From JAZFYD01 sp036443405 (lineage in GTDB: Bacteria > Planctomycetota > PLA2): DNA of 19,389 bases. Of this stretch, positions 6,335 to 14,418 are shown piece after piece. Below the pieces are notes generated by a model. That model was given only the letters and a program-made list of their open reading frames with translations, was not told where the DNA came from and searched no databases. The stretch covers positions 1 through 19,389 of the forward strand of contig JAZFYD010000150.1 in assembly GCA_036443405.1 (NCBI GenBank), given 5' to 3'. Every line of letters begins with the position of its first letter. The first letter of the stretch is position 1. Made by a program: the position numbers and the translations under genes.

Positions 6335-7633
6335 ATGCGCATCGCAGTGATTGGTACCGGATACGTCGGCCTCGTGACGGGGGCGTGTTTCGCGGAAACA
6401 GGCAACCACGTCGCCTGTGTCGACAAGGACGAAAAGAAGATCCAGACCCTGATCGAGGGGGGGATCCCGATCTACGAGCCGGGCCTCGGCGCCATCGTCA
6501 CGAACAACTACAAGGCCGGGCGCCTCGAGTTCACGACCGATCTCGAGGACGCGGTGCGCCGCTCCCAGATCCTCTTCATCGCCGTCGGCACGCCGTCGGG
6601 CGAGGACGGCAGCGCTGATCTCAGCGCGGTCGAAACCGTTGCCGCCCAGATCGGCCGCGCGATGAACGACCGCAAGATCATCGTCGACAAATCCACCGTT
6701 CCCGTCGGCACCGCGCAGCGTGTCTCCGACATCATCGCGAAGGAGACGGAGCACTCGTTCGCCGTCGTCTCGAACCCGGAGTTCCTCAAAGAGGGCGCGG
6801 CGGTCGAGGACTTCATGCGCCCCGATCGTGTCGTCATCGGCTGCGACGACGCCGACGCCGTCGAGGTCATGCGCGCGCTCTACGCGCCGTACATGCGCCG
6901 CGGCGACCGCCTGCTCGTCATGGATCCGGCCAGCGCCGAGATGACGAAATACGCGGCCAACTCCATGCTCGCGACCCGCATCAGCTTCATGAACGAGGTC
7001 GCCGCCCTGTGTGAAAAGGTCGGCGCCAACGTCGAGCACGTGCGCCGCGGCCTCGGCTCGGACACGCGCATCGGCGCCCACTTCCTCTTCCCCGGCGTCG
7101 GTTTCGGCGGTTCGTGTTTCCCGAAGGATCTCCGCGCGTTGGTTCACACCGGTTCCGAAAACGGCATGCGGATGCGCGTGCTGGACGCGGTCACCGAGGT
7201 CAACGCGCATCAGAAGACGCTGCTCGTGCGAAAGGCGAAGGAGCGCTTTGGGGACGATTTGAGCGGCAAGGTCTTCGCGCTATGGGGCCTCGCGTTCAAG
7301 CCGGGCACCGACGACATGCGCGAGGCGCCCGCGATCGAAATCGTGAACGGCCTCCTCGAAGCTGGCGCGGAAGTCCGCGGGCACGACCCCGTGGCCACGG
7401 AAATCGCCTCGGAGATCTTCGAGGGCCGCATCGCGCTGAGCGACGACCCCTATGCGATGCTCGACGGCGCGGACGCGTTGATGCTCGTGACGGAGTGGCT
7501 CAGCTTCCGCTCGCCGGACTTCGCCGACATCAAGTCGCGGCTGCGCACACCCGTCGTGTTCGACGGACGTAACGCGTGGAACCCGAAGATGGCGAGGGAC
7601 GCCGGACTCAGCTACCACGGCGTCGGCCTGTAG
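6335..7633 (+). CDS. ugd: UDP-glucose 6-dehydrogenase
   Basis: A 432-residue enzyme of the UDP-glucose/GDP-mannose dehydrogenase family that oxidises UDP-glucose to UDP-glucuronate with two NAD+, supplying polysaccharide and glycan synthesis in the cytoplasm. The NAD-binding GTGYVG lies at 7-12 with Asp30 closing the second strand. FLKEGAAVEDF (150-160) holds the catalytic Lys region, KYAANSMLATRISFMNE (205-221) the central helix with Lys205 and Asn209, and GFGGSCFPKD (257-265) the catalytic Cys261. The C-terminal domain has the family's GLAFKPGTDDMREAP. Length is typical. The ATG at 6335 has GAGGAG just upstream, within three near-identical 9-mers. The gene ends 26 bp inside the end of the convergent TPR-like gene. 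No sugar-transferase neighbours are in view, so the exact pathway is unknown. GDP-mannose dehydrogenase is a less likely alternative. Confidence 0.93.
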   Translation: MRIAVIGTGYVGLVTGACFAETGNHVACVDKDEKKIQTLIEGGIPIYEPGLGAIVTNNYKAGRLEFTTDLEDAVRRSQILFIAVGTPSGEDGSADLSAVETVAAQIGRAMNDRKIIVDKSTVPVGTAQRVSDIIAKETEHSFAVVSNPEFLKEGAAVEDFMRPDRVVIGCDDADAVEVMRALYAPYMRRGDRLLVMDPASAEMTKYAANSMLATRISFMNEVAALCEKVGANVEHVRRGLGSDTRIGAHFLFPGVGFGGSCFPKDLRALVHTGSENGMRMRVLDAVTEVNAHQKTLLVRKAKERFGDDLSGKVFALWGLAFKPGTDDMREAPAIEIVNGLLEAGAEVRGHDPVATEIASEIFEGRIALSDDPYAMLDGADALMLVTEWLSFRSPDFADIKSRLRTPVVFDGRNAWNPKMARDAGLSYHGVGL

Positions 7634-8396
7634 TTCCGCCCGCGACGTCTCCTCCCGCATCCGCGTCGCAGGGTTTCCGGCTCGCGTTGCTCTTCTCGGC
7701 CAGCGCTCTTGGCGCCTTCATGTCCCCGAGCAACCGGCCAACATGAAGGCCCCACCGATCGCCGCGCGCCGCCCGTTTTTCATACCGCTTCGCGCATCGC
7801 CGGAGCCACCGACGCGCGCGATCGAGCCGGCCGGCGTCAATCTCCATGAGCGCGAGCGCGTCATACGCCGCCACCGCCTCCTTCGCGCGGTCACTGTGTT
7901 TGTCGACGAGTTCCGCGTAGAGGCGCGTCGCCTGCTTGGGTCGCGACATCTTCTGAAAACACGCGGCCTCGAGCAGCAACGCCTTGGAGATGATGGAACC
8001 TTCGTCCCCAAAACGCTCCCGCGCTTGCTTGCAACGCAGCGCGGCAACGTGCGCCTGGCCGGCCTTGTCCGCGATCTTCGCGCCCTCCAGCAGCGCGCGC
8101 GCCCGGTCGTAGCGGCTGAAGCGCCCGGTGACGACCGCATCGTGTTCGGCGATGGCTTCGCGCACCTTGCCGAGTTGCTGGAGCACTTTGGCGCGACGCC
8201 GCCTCACCTTCGGGATCAGCTCGCGATCCTTGGGCCAGCGCTTGAGGATCGCGCCGTAGGCGTCGAGTGTCTTCTGAAACAACACGGCCCGGGTCTCCTC
8301 GGGCGCGGCGCTCGCAGCGCGAGCCAGTTCGCGGGCCGCGTCCATCGCGTCTTCCTGCGGCGTCGCCGCGAGCAAGAACAACCACAACGCGATCAC
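7608..8396 (-). CDS. exported TPR-like protein coupled to an ECF sigma factor
   Basis: A 262-residue protein of helical repeats. It begins with a short hydrophobic signal-like segment, MIALWLFLLAATPQ, then Arg/Ala-rich helical pairs. Examples are FQKTLDAYGAILKRWP, KVLQQLGKVREAIAEHDAV, ALLLEAACFQKMSRPKQA and AYDALALMEIDAGRLDRA, in the TPR style of about 34 residues. The tail after residue 225 is low complexity and basic. The GTG start at 8396 overlaps the sigma-factor stop as GTGA, a sign of translational coupling; longer frames would run through the sigma gene. ECF sigma factors are often followed by an anti-sigma partner, but this protein has no transmembrane helix beyond the signal, so a classical anti-sigma role is unproven. 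The gene end overlaps the ugd end by 26 bp. Confidence 0.72.
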   Translation of the reverse strand: MIALWLFLLAATPQEDAMDAARELARAASAAPEETRAVLFQKTLDAYGAILKRWPKDRELIPKVRRRRAKVLQQLGKVREAIAEHDAVVTGRFSRYDRARALLEGAKIADKAGQAHVAALRCKQARERFGDEGSIISKALLLEAACFQKMSRPKQATRLYAELVDKHSDRAKEAVAAYDALALMEIDAGRLDRARRWLRRCAKRYEKRAARGDRWGLHVGRLLGDMKAPRALAEKSNASRKPCDADAGGDVAGGTTGRRRGS

Positions 8397-8917
8397 AACA
8401 GCTCCCTCGCTCGCATGATCCGGCGTGCGCGATAGAGCCGCGACTTGATGCTGTTGATCGACGAGTCGAGCTCCCGCGCGACGACGCGTAGCGGTTTCCC
8501 TTCGAGGTAGTGTTTCACAACGGGTGCGCTGAGAAACTCCGGCAGGCGTGCCAGCATCGCGGCCACTTTCACGGCCGCCGCCTCGCCCCGGTCGGTCGCT
8601 TCCACGCACGCCGGCGGCTCCCCAACAAGCGGGCTCTCGAAACGGCTTCGCCGCCGCGAATCCGCCAATCTGCGGCGCGCGATGGTGAACATCCACGGAC
8701 GCAATCGCATCGGATCCTTCAGCTGGTCGATCCGCACGAGTGCGGTCAGCGCGGCCTCGTGCGCCACGTCCTCCGCGAGATGGAAGTCGCCGCACCGCGT
8801 CAGGGCCCAACGACGCAGGTCCGGCACGTGCGCCATCAGTTCGTCGGCGGGCGATACCGCCTCGGGCAACGCCGGCGCGACAGACGGCGATGCGGGGAGC
8901 GAGGCGGCGTGTTCCAC
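8393..8917 (-). CDS. ECF-type RNA polymerase sigma factor
   Basis: A 174-residue sigma-70-family factor with only regions 2 and 4. Region 2 spans about residues 25-90: DELMAHVPDLRRWALTRC, then the -10-binding part with AEDVAHEAALTALVRI and RPWMFTIARRRLADSRRR. Region 4 spans about 123-174: ARLPEFLSAPVVKHYLEG, then the helix-turn-helix LRVVARELDSSINSIKSRLYRARRIMR that reads the -35 box. The first 25 residues are Ala/Pro-rich. The GTG start at 8917 has GAGG 7 nt upstream, a good site. It directs transcription of a regulon that cannot be read from here. The downstream TPR-like gene overlaps the stop and may be its partner. Confident of the family, not of the subgroup. Confidence 0.92.
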   Translation of the reverse strand: MEHAASLPASPSVAPALPEAVSPADELMAHVPDLRRWALTRCGDFHLAEDVAHEAALTALVRIDQLKDPMRLRPWMFTIARRRLADSRRRSRFESPLVGEPPACVEATDRGEAAAVKVAAMLARLPEFLSAPVVKHYLEGKPLRVVARELDSSINSIKSRLYRARRIMRARELL

Positions 8918-9102
8918 GCGTATACCTCGCGCAAACCGCGGAACGGTTGCAGCCGATATCGCCTCTTGCGGCGTAGCCCGCGCGGGACGGGCGATTCGCG
9001 CAGGTCGCGCTGCCGGCGCAGCGAACGCAGTGTTACGAACCCGACCACATCATGGCGCGAGTCCGGCGCGATGGCGCGATGGGCGAAACGATCGCTTCCG
9101 CG

Positions 9103-9456
9103 CTATTCGAGATCGAGCGCGTTCTGGATCTCTTCGTTCACGCCGTTCATGAGCTGCGAGAAGTCGGCTTGCGCGCGCAGGAACGCAACGATCTTCGTGT
9201 TGGCCGAGACCTTTTCGCGCAGTTCCAGCTCAAGACGTTTTTCGTCCGGCTCGATGGCCGCGCCCGACAGCTCCTTGGACTGCATGACCTGCGCCGCGGC
9301 GGCGTAGTCCTCCTCGAGTTTTTTGGCCTCGGGGTCGTCGTGCACGGCTTCCGTCGCTTGCTTGATCGCGACGAAACGCGCGTCCGCTTGCAGGGCGGCG
9401 GCGAGTTGGCGGGCGATTTCGAGCGGGTCGGCGTTGGGCGCGGGATCGTTGGACAT
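9103..9456 (-). CDS. YlbF/YmcA-family protein
   Basis: A 117-residue, wholly helical protein. DPLEIARQLAAALQ, FVAIKQATEAVHDDPEAKKLEEDYAAA and the C-terminal REKVSANTKIVAFLRAQADFSQLMNGVNEEI fit the YlbF/YmcA (Com_YlbF) family. In Bacillus those proteins form a complex that aids RNase Y processing and biofilm and competence control. In other phyla the role is not established, so I give no gene name. The ATG at 9456 was chosen over an upstream start at 9498 because the family domain begins there and a -10-like TACAAT (9469-9464) sits just 7 nt before it. No SD sequence is visible, so the message may be leaderless. Confidence 0.78.
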   Translation of the reverse strand: MSNDPAPNADPLEIARQLAAALQADARFVAIKQATEAVHDDPEAKKLEEDYAAAAQVMQSKELSGAAIEPDEKRLELELREKVSANTKIVAFLRAQADFSQLMNGVNEEIQNALDLE

Positions 9457-9573
9457 GGCGCAGATTGTAGCGACCGCGCCTCGGAACGCTCGCCACATCG
9501 GTCATCGACCCTCCGACACACGCGGCGCGGTATTGGAAGCGCCAGTCGCCCTGATCGAACGCGTCATTCGCGG

Positions 9574-10518
9574 CTACTCGCCGCCGAGTTTCTTGAGGCG
9601 CGCGAGGCGGTCGGCCTCGTTGTCGGCGAACCACTTGTCCTGCGACAGGCGTTTGTACGCCTCCGCGAAATAGGCCTTGGACTCCTCGGCCTGGCCGAGT
9701 TCGAGCATGCACTCGCCGATCTCCTCGGCGGTATATCCGCTCGAGGGGTTGTCGGAGTCCTTGCGGTCGGATTCCCACAGATCGGTGTGGATCGCGAGGG
9801 CCTCCTTGGTGCGATTCAACGAGCGCATGCAGCGGGCGACGCACCAGCGCGCGATCGAGATTTCGTTCTGCGCGCCCATCTCCTTGCGGACGACCAGCGC
9901 TCTCTCGAAAAAGCCGAGCGCCTTCTCGTAGTCCTTCTTCCCGTTGTGATACGTCCACCCGATGTTGTTGTAGAGCGCGCCGCACCACGTCCGCACGCGC
10001 TTGTGCTTGGACTGCATCGCGTACTCGGCGGTCTTCTCGTTCCACGCAAGCGCCTCGTCCGGCTCAACGACGAGCGCGACCATGTGGCCGGCGTCGACGG
10101 CATGGAACTCCGCGCCGATTTCGCGTCCGAGCTTCCAGGCCTCGAGGAACAACGGTCTGGCCTCCGCCGGCTTCTTGGACGAACGCAGCGCGCGACCGCG
10201 TTCGAGCAGGTAGCGGACGCGCGCGACCTTGTCCTTTGGCCGCAGCATCTTCTCGACGCGATCGAGGATCTCGTGTGCATCGTCGAATCCCCGCTGCAGG
10301 CCGCGAGCGCGCGCCAACTGCGTGAGCAATTCGGCGAGATAGTCCGGCTCGGCGATCTCCTCGACCTTTTGCAAGTGCTCGCGGAACTTCTTCTCCGCCT
10401 CGGGCGCCTGGCCCCAAGTTCCAAACTGATCGAAGTCCCGCTTGTACGGGTCCGCCTGGGTGGTCTCGGTCATCAGAAAAATCCCCAAGAGAAAAAGCGT
10501 CAAGCGCCGGAGAGCCAT
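9574..10518 (-). CDS. exported tetratricopeptide-repeat protein
   Basis: A 314-residue protein with an N-terminal signal segment (LRRLTLFLLGIFLM, likely cut near TTQA-DP). It then has helical pairs over residues 35-310: EPDYLAELLTQLARARGLQ, ARVRYLLERGRALRSSKKPAEA, ALYNNIGWTYHNGKKDYEKA, ARWCVARCMRSLNRTKEA, YTAEEIGECMLELGQAEES. The repeat FFERALVVRKEMGA...ISIARWCVARCM is the best TPR match. Such proteins are protein-interaction scaffolds; the partner is unknown. The ATG at 10518 is preceded by GGGGAG about 11 nt upstream. The gap to the clpB stop is only 48 bp on the same strand, so it may be co-transcribed downstream of clpB. Confidence 0.82.
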   Translation of the reverse strand: MALRRLTLFLLGIFLMTETTQADPYKRDFDQFGTWGQAPEAEKKFREHLQKVEEIAEPDYLAELLTQLARARGLQRGFDDAHEILDRVEKMLRPKDKVARVRYLLERGRALRSSKKPAEARPLFLEAWKLGREIGAEFHAVDAGHMVALVVEPDEALAWNEKTAEYAMQSKHKRVRTWCGALYNNIGWTYHNGKKDYEKALGFFERALVVRKEMGAQNEISIARWCVARCMRSLNRTKEALAIHTDLWESDRKDSDNPSSGYTAEEIGECMLELGQAEESKAYFAEAYKRLSQDKWFADNEADRLARLKKLGGE

Positions 10519-10566
10519 AGGCAGAGATTCTCCCCGACGCTTGGTCGTTGGCCACCCTCTTTCGGG

Positions 10567-13170
10567 TTACCCGGCGTTCTTGCGGAAAGTGAACGCACCC
10601 TCGTGGGTCGCGACTTCGATCTTGTCGCCCTCGCCGAACTCGCCGCTCAGAATGCGGCGCGCCAGTGAGTTTTCGATCTCGCGTTGCATCAGCCGCTTCA
10701 GCGGACGTGCGCCGAACACCGGGTCGAACCCGCGCTCGGCAAGCTCGTCCCGCGCGGCGTCCGTCAGGCTGAGCTCGATGCCGCGTTCGCGCACGCGCGA
10801 CTGCAACAACCCGAACTGAATCTCAGCAATCCGCGTCAGGTGCGATTTTTCGAGGCGGTGGAAGATCAAGGTCTCGTCGATGCGGTTCAGGAACTCCGGC
10901 CGGAATGCGACCTTGAGCGCCGCGTCGACGCGCCGGCGCATGACGTCCTCAGGCTCAACCTCAGACGCTCCAATGGCGTCAGCCGTTGGGCCAGCATTCA
11001 GCTCCGATCCAAGGTTGCTCGTCATCACGATGATCGTGTTCTTGAAATCGACGGTGCGGCCCTGGCCATCGGTCAACCGGCCGTCGTCGAACACCTGCAA
11101 CAGGACGTTGAACACCTCGGGGTGTGCTTTTTCGATCTCGTCGAGCAGAACGACGGAGTGCGGCCGGCGGCGCACCGGCTCGGTGAGCTGGCCGCCCTCG
11201 CCGTAGCCGACATACCCCGGAGGGGCGCCGACCAGGCGCGACACCGTGTGTTTCTCGGTGTACTCGCTCATGTCGACGCGAACGATCGACTGCTCGTCGT
11301 CGAACAGGAACTCCGCGAGCGCCTTGCACAGCTCCGTCTTACCGACGCCGGTCGGACCGAGGAACAGGAACGTCCCGGCGGGCCGGCGCGGGTCACTCAG
11401 CCCGGCGCGCGAGCGACGAACCGCGTCGCTGACTGCCTGCACCGCGTCCGCTTGCCCGACAACGCGCAGACCGAGTTCCTCCTCCATCTTCTGGAGCCGC
11501 TCGACCTCGCCTTCCATCAGCTTCGCGACGGGGATGCCCGTCCACACGCCGACGACCTCCGCGATCTCCTCGGGGGTCACTTCCTCGCGCAACAAACGGT
11601 CGCCGCTGCTCACGGCAATTTGCAGTTTCTCAATCTCCGCCTCGAGACCGGGAATGCTCTCGTAACGAAGCTGCGCCGCCTTCTCGTACTCGCCCGATCG
11701 TTCGAAACGCTTCTCCTCCTCGCGCGCCTTCTCCAGGCGCTCCTTCGCTTGGCGCGCCGCGTTGATCTCGGCCTTTTCTTTTTGCCAGCGCGCGGTCAGC
11801 GCATCGGAATCCGCCTTGAGGTCGGCGATCTCTTTCTCGAGCGCGTCGAGGCGCTCCTTGGAACCGCGGTCCTTCTCTTTTTGCAACGCTGCCCGCTCGA
11901 TCTCGAGTTGCGTCAACCGGCGCGTGACCTGATCGAGCTCGCTCGGCATGGAGTCGATCTCGATTCGCAGCCGGCTCGCGGCCTCGTCCATGAGATCGAT
12001 CGCCTTGTCCGGGAGAAAACGATCGGCGATGTAACGGTGCGAAAGCGACGCGGCGCTCACGAGCGCGGCATCCTGCACCCGCACACCGTGGTGCACCTCG
12101 TAGCGCTCCTTCAACCCGCGCAGGATCGCGATGGTCTCTTCGACGCCGGGCGCCTCGGCGTACACCGGCTGGAACCGTCGCTCGAGCGCCTTGTCCTTTT
12201 CGATGTGTTTGCGGTATTCGTCAAGCGTCGTCGCGCCGATGCAGTGAAGCTCGCCGCGCGCCAGCGCCGGTTTGAGGAGGTTGCCGGCGTCCGCCGCACC
12301 CTCGGCCGCCCCCGCGCCGACGATCGTGTGCAGTTCGTCGATGAAGAGCACGATCTCACCGGCCGACTCGATGACCTCCTTGAGCAGCGCCTTGAAGCGC
12401 TCCTCGAACTCGCCGCGATACTTGGTTCCGGCGAGCAGAGCGCCGAGATCGAGGGTGAGCACTCGCTTGCCGCGCAGGCCATCCGGCACGTCGCCGGCCA
12501 CGATGCGGCGCGCGAGCCCTTCGACGATGGCGGTCTTGCCAACGCCGGGCTCACCGAGAAGCACGGGATTGTTCTTCGTGCGACGCCCGAGCACCTGCAT
12601 CACGCGACGGATTTCGACATCGCGACCGATCACGGGGTCGAGCTTGCCCGCGCGCGCCAGCTCCGTCAGATCGCGGGTGAACTTCTCGAGGACCTGGTAC
12701 TTGGACTCGGGGTCCTCGTCGACGACCTTGTGCGATCCGCGGATCCCCTCGAGCGACGCGAGGAAGCCCTTGCGATCGACGCCGGCGCTCTTGAGGACTG
12801 GGCCCGTGCTCGAGTCCTCGAGCAATGCGAGCAAGAGGTGCTCGACCGACACGAACTTGTCGTCGAGTTTCTCCGCCTCGGCCTGGGCGCGTTGAAACAC
12901 CTCCGCCGCGCGACGATCGAGCGCAAGGTCGCCCGCGCCCGGACCCGACACGCTCGGCAAATTCGCGAGCGCATCCCCCGCCGCGGCGCGCAGGCCGATC
13001 AGGTCCACGTCCGCGCGTTCCAAAACGCTGCGCACGACGCCGGTCTCGTCCTCCAACAACGCGAACAGAAGATGCTCGGATCCCAGTACGGCATGACGGC
13101 TCTTCTCGGCGAGCGAGCGCGCCGCTTCGATGGTTTCGCGGGACTTGTGCGTGAATTTGTCGAATTTCAT
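10567..13170 (-). CDS. clpB: ATP-dependent disaggregase ClpB (Hsp100)
   Basis: An 867-residue cytoplasmic chaperone that pulls polypeptides out of aggregates together with DnaK. The Clp N-domain repeats cover 1 to about 145. AAA1 has Walker A GEPGVGKT (206-213), the Walker B run VLFIDELHT (about 274-282) and pore loop KYRG (250-253). The coiled-coil M domain, rich in Lys/Glu, spans about 408-523 and separates ClpB from ClpA/ClpC. AAA2 has Walker A GPTGVGKT (605-612), pore loop GYVG (652-655) and Walker B VVLLDE (673-678). Length is typical and no ClpP-docking loop is evident. I placed the start at ATG 13170 because family members begin with M-(K/R)-x-D-(K/R)-x-T; ATG 13176 is possible. No CIRCE heat-shock operator is visible upstream. 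Confidence 0.97.
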   Translation of the reverse strand: MKFDKFTHKSRETIEAARSLAEKSRHAVLGSEHLLFALLEDETGVVRSVLERADVDLIGLRAAAGDALANLPSVSGPGAGDLALDRRAAEVFQRAQAEAEKLDDKFVSVEHLLLALLEDSSTGPVLKSAGVDRKGFLASLEGIRGSHKVVDEDPESKYQVLEKFTRDLTELARAGKLDPVIGRDVEIRRVMQVLGRRTKNNPVLLGEPGVGKTAIVEGLARRIVAGDVPDGLRGKRVLTLDLGALLAGTKYRGEFEERFKALLKEVIESAGEIVLFIDELHTIVGAGAAEGAADAGNLLKPALARGELHCIGATTLDEYRKHIEKDKALERRFQPVYAEAPGVEETIAILRGLKERYEVHHGVRVQDAALVSAASLSHRYIADRFLPDKAIDLMDEAASRLRIEIDSMPSELDQVTRRLTQLEIERAALQKEKDRGSKERLDALEKEIADLKADSDALTARWQKEKAEINAARQAKERLEKAREEEKRFERSGEYEKAAQLRYESIPGLEAEIEKLQIAVSSGDRLLREEVTPEEIAEVVGVWTGIPVAKLMEGEVERLQKMEEELGLRVVGQADAVQAVSDAVRRSRAGLSDPRRPAGTFLFLGPTGVGKTELCKALAEFLFDDEQSIVRVDMSEYTEKHTVSRLVGAPPGYVGYGEGGQLTEPVRRRPHSVVLLDEIEKAHPEVFNVLLQVFDDGRLTDGQGRTVDFKNTIIVMTSNLGSELNAGPTADAIGASEVEPEDVMRRRVDAALKVAFRPEFLNRIDETLIFHRLEKSHLTRIAEIQFGLLQSRVRERGIELSLTDAARDELAERGFDPVFGARPLKRLMQREIENSLARRILSGEFGEGDKIEVATHEGAFTFRKNAG

Positions 13171-13352
13171 GAACATCGATTTCGCACGCCGCGTGCCGGA
13201 ACGCGACTCGGGTGTTCCGGTGCTGGAATCCCGCCTCCTACAATGGCAAGTTGAACCTAGCCCCCCGCGAATCGGCCCTGACAGCGGTCCTGCTCTGCCG
13301 GGACGACAGGGGTTATTGCCGTTCCGGCAGGGGTTTTGCGAGGTATTTCGGC

Positions 13353-14333
13353 TTGGCCAACGGCAAGATCTTGGTGCTTCACGCGACCGCGGGAACGCGT
13401 ACGCAGATGGCGAACCTCCTTTCGAGGGAGGGGTATGCCGTCGAGACGGTCGACACGTCGTACGACTGCGTCGTGCGATTCGTCGAAAGCCCCTCGGACA
13501 TCGTCCTCATCGGATTGCAGGGTCTGCGCGAGAACGAACTCGACATGATTCGCACGCTGCGCCGCGAACAACCGCGCCTGCGCATCCTGGTCACCTTCCC
13601 GTCGCCGCTGCGGGAGTTCGCCGTGCGCGCGCTCGACGCCGGCGCCGATGCCTACATCCTCGAGCCGTTTTATGCGGACGAGTTCGTGAATCTCGTGCGC
13701 GGACAGGAGCCGGACGACGCGGTCGAGGACGAAAGTGTCGACCTCGCATTGCTCGCCCGCGAGGTGGCACACGCCGTGAACAACCCGCTGCAGGTCGTGT
13801 CACTTCTCTTGGGCGACGACAAGACACCCAAGCGCAAGCTCGTCGCGGAAGTCGGCGCGGAGATCGGGCGCGTTCGCGAAGTCGTGCAACTACTCGAAGC
13901 CTACGGTTCCGTTCGAAGCGGCGCGGTCGAACCCGTCGACCTGGGGCCGGTCTTGAAACAGGCCGCCGCCGGACGCGCCGACTTGAAACTCGACGCCGGG
14001 GCCACCGCGACCTGCCAGGCCGATCCGCGCCTGCTTGCCGCCGGACTCGAATCGCTGTTCGACGCGATCGCAGCGCGCGAGGCCAAAGTCGCGGCTGAAG
14101 CGACCATTGGCGAAGAGGGCGGCCGGGCCGTGATCCGCTTCGAGATCCCGCGCGCGGTCTTCGCCGACGAGGATCCGAACGAGTTGCGACGCGCGGTCTT
14201 TGTCGTGCGCGACGACCGTACCGTGATCCCGGGCCTCGCCGTCGCGTCGGCCCACTTCGCCGCGCAAGGCGGTGAGTTCAAGATCGAACGCAGCGGGGCG
14301 GCGTGGGTGTTTACGGTTGCGCTGCCGAGGTAG
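13353..14333 (+). CDS. pseudo-receiver/histidine-kinase-like protein with degenerate ATPase domain
   Basis: A 326-residue protein with three parts. Residues 1-117 fold like a response-regulator receiver, but the acidic pair is missing, the phospho-acceptor Asp is Gly54 (DIVLIGLQGL) and the conserved Lys is Glu104 (ILEPF). Residues 130-190 hold an H-box, REVAHAVNNPLQ with His140, as in HisKA dimerisation domains. Residues 225-326 recall HATPase_c (ADPRLLAAGLESLFDAI, PGLAVASAHFAAQGGEFKI...VFTVALP), but the N-box Asn and DxGxG are absent. It therefore probably cannot make its own phosphoryl group; it may be a scaffold, a phosphatase or a phosphotransfer protein. TTG at 13353 has GAGG 9 nt upstream; a GTG at 13212 would add 47 residues that do not look like protein. 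It is divergent from clpB. Confidence 0.78.
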   Translation: MANGKILVLHATAGTRTQMANLLSREGYAVETVDTSYDCVVRFVESPSDIVLIGLQGLRENELDMIRTLRREQPRLRILVTFPSPLREFAVRALDAGADAYILEPFYADEFVNLVRGQEPDDAVEDESVDLALLAREVAHAVNNPLQVVSLLLGDDKTPKRKLVAEVGAEIGRVREVVQLLEAYGSVRSGAVEPVDLGPVLKQAAAGRADLKLDAGATATCQADPRLLAAGLESLFDAIAAREAKVAAEATIGEEGGRAVIRFEIPRAVFADEDPNELRRAVFVVRDDRTVIPGLAVASAHFAAQGGEFKIERSGAAWVFTVALPR

Positions 14334-14418
14334 CTGCGACCGCAATCAGGGGTCGGTGGCACGCGGACCGAGAGGCGGGGTCCGACGCATGAGGCCAAGG
14401 CCGGGGCCGAGGCCGCCG

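Noticed and set aside
6275..7210. Minus-strand open frame of 311 codons
   Set aside because: Antisense to ugd; the Asp/Arg/Val/Ala-rich product mirrors the GC-skewed codons of ugd.
9052..10668. Plus-strand open frame of 538 codons
   Set aside because: Antisense to the YlbF-family gene and the TPR gene, both supported by family motifs; the product has no recognisable domain.
10684..13254. Plus-strand open frame of 856 codons
   Set aside because: It lies wholly antisense to clpB, whose motifs are unmistakable. Long antisense frames are common at this GC content, and its product is Leu/Arg/Glu-rich with no domain.
13171..13352. CIRCE or HrcA operator upstream of clpB
   Set aside because: No TTAGCACTC-N9-GAGTGCTAA-like sequence is present in the divergent region.
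13130..14098. Plus-strand frame of 322 codons overlapping the pseudo-kinase
   Set aside because: Arg/Gly-rich in an alternative frame of a gene with clear receiver and H-box motifs.
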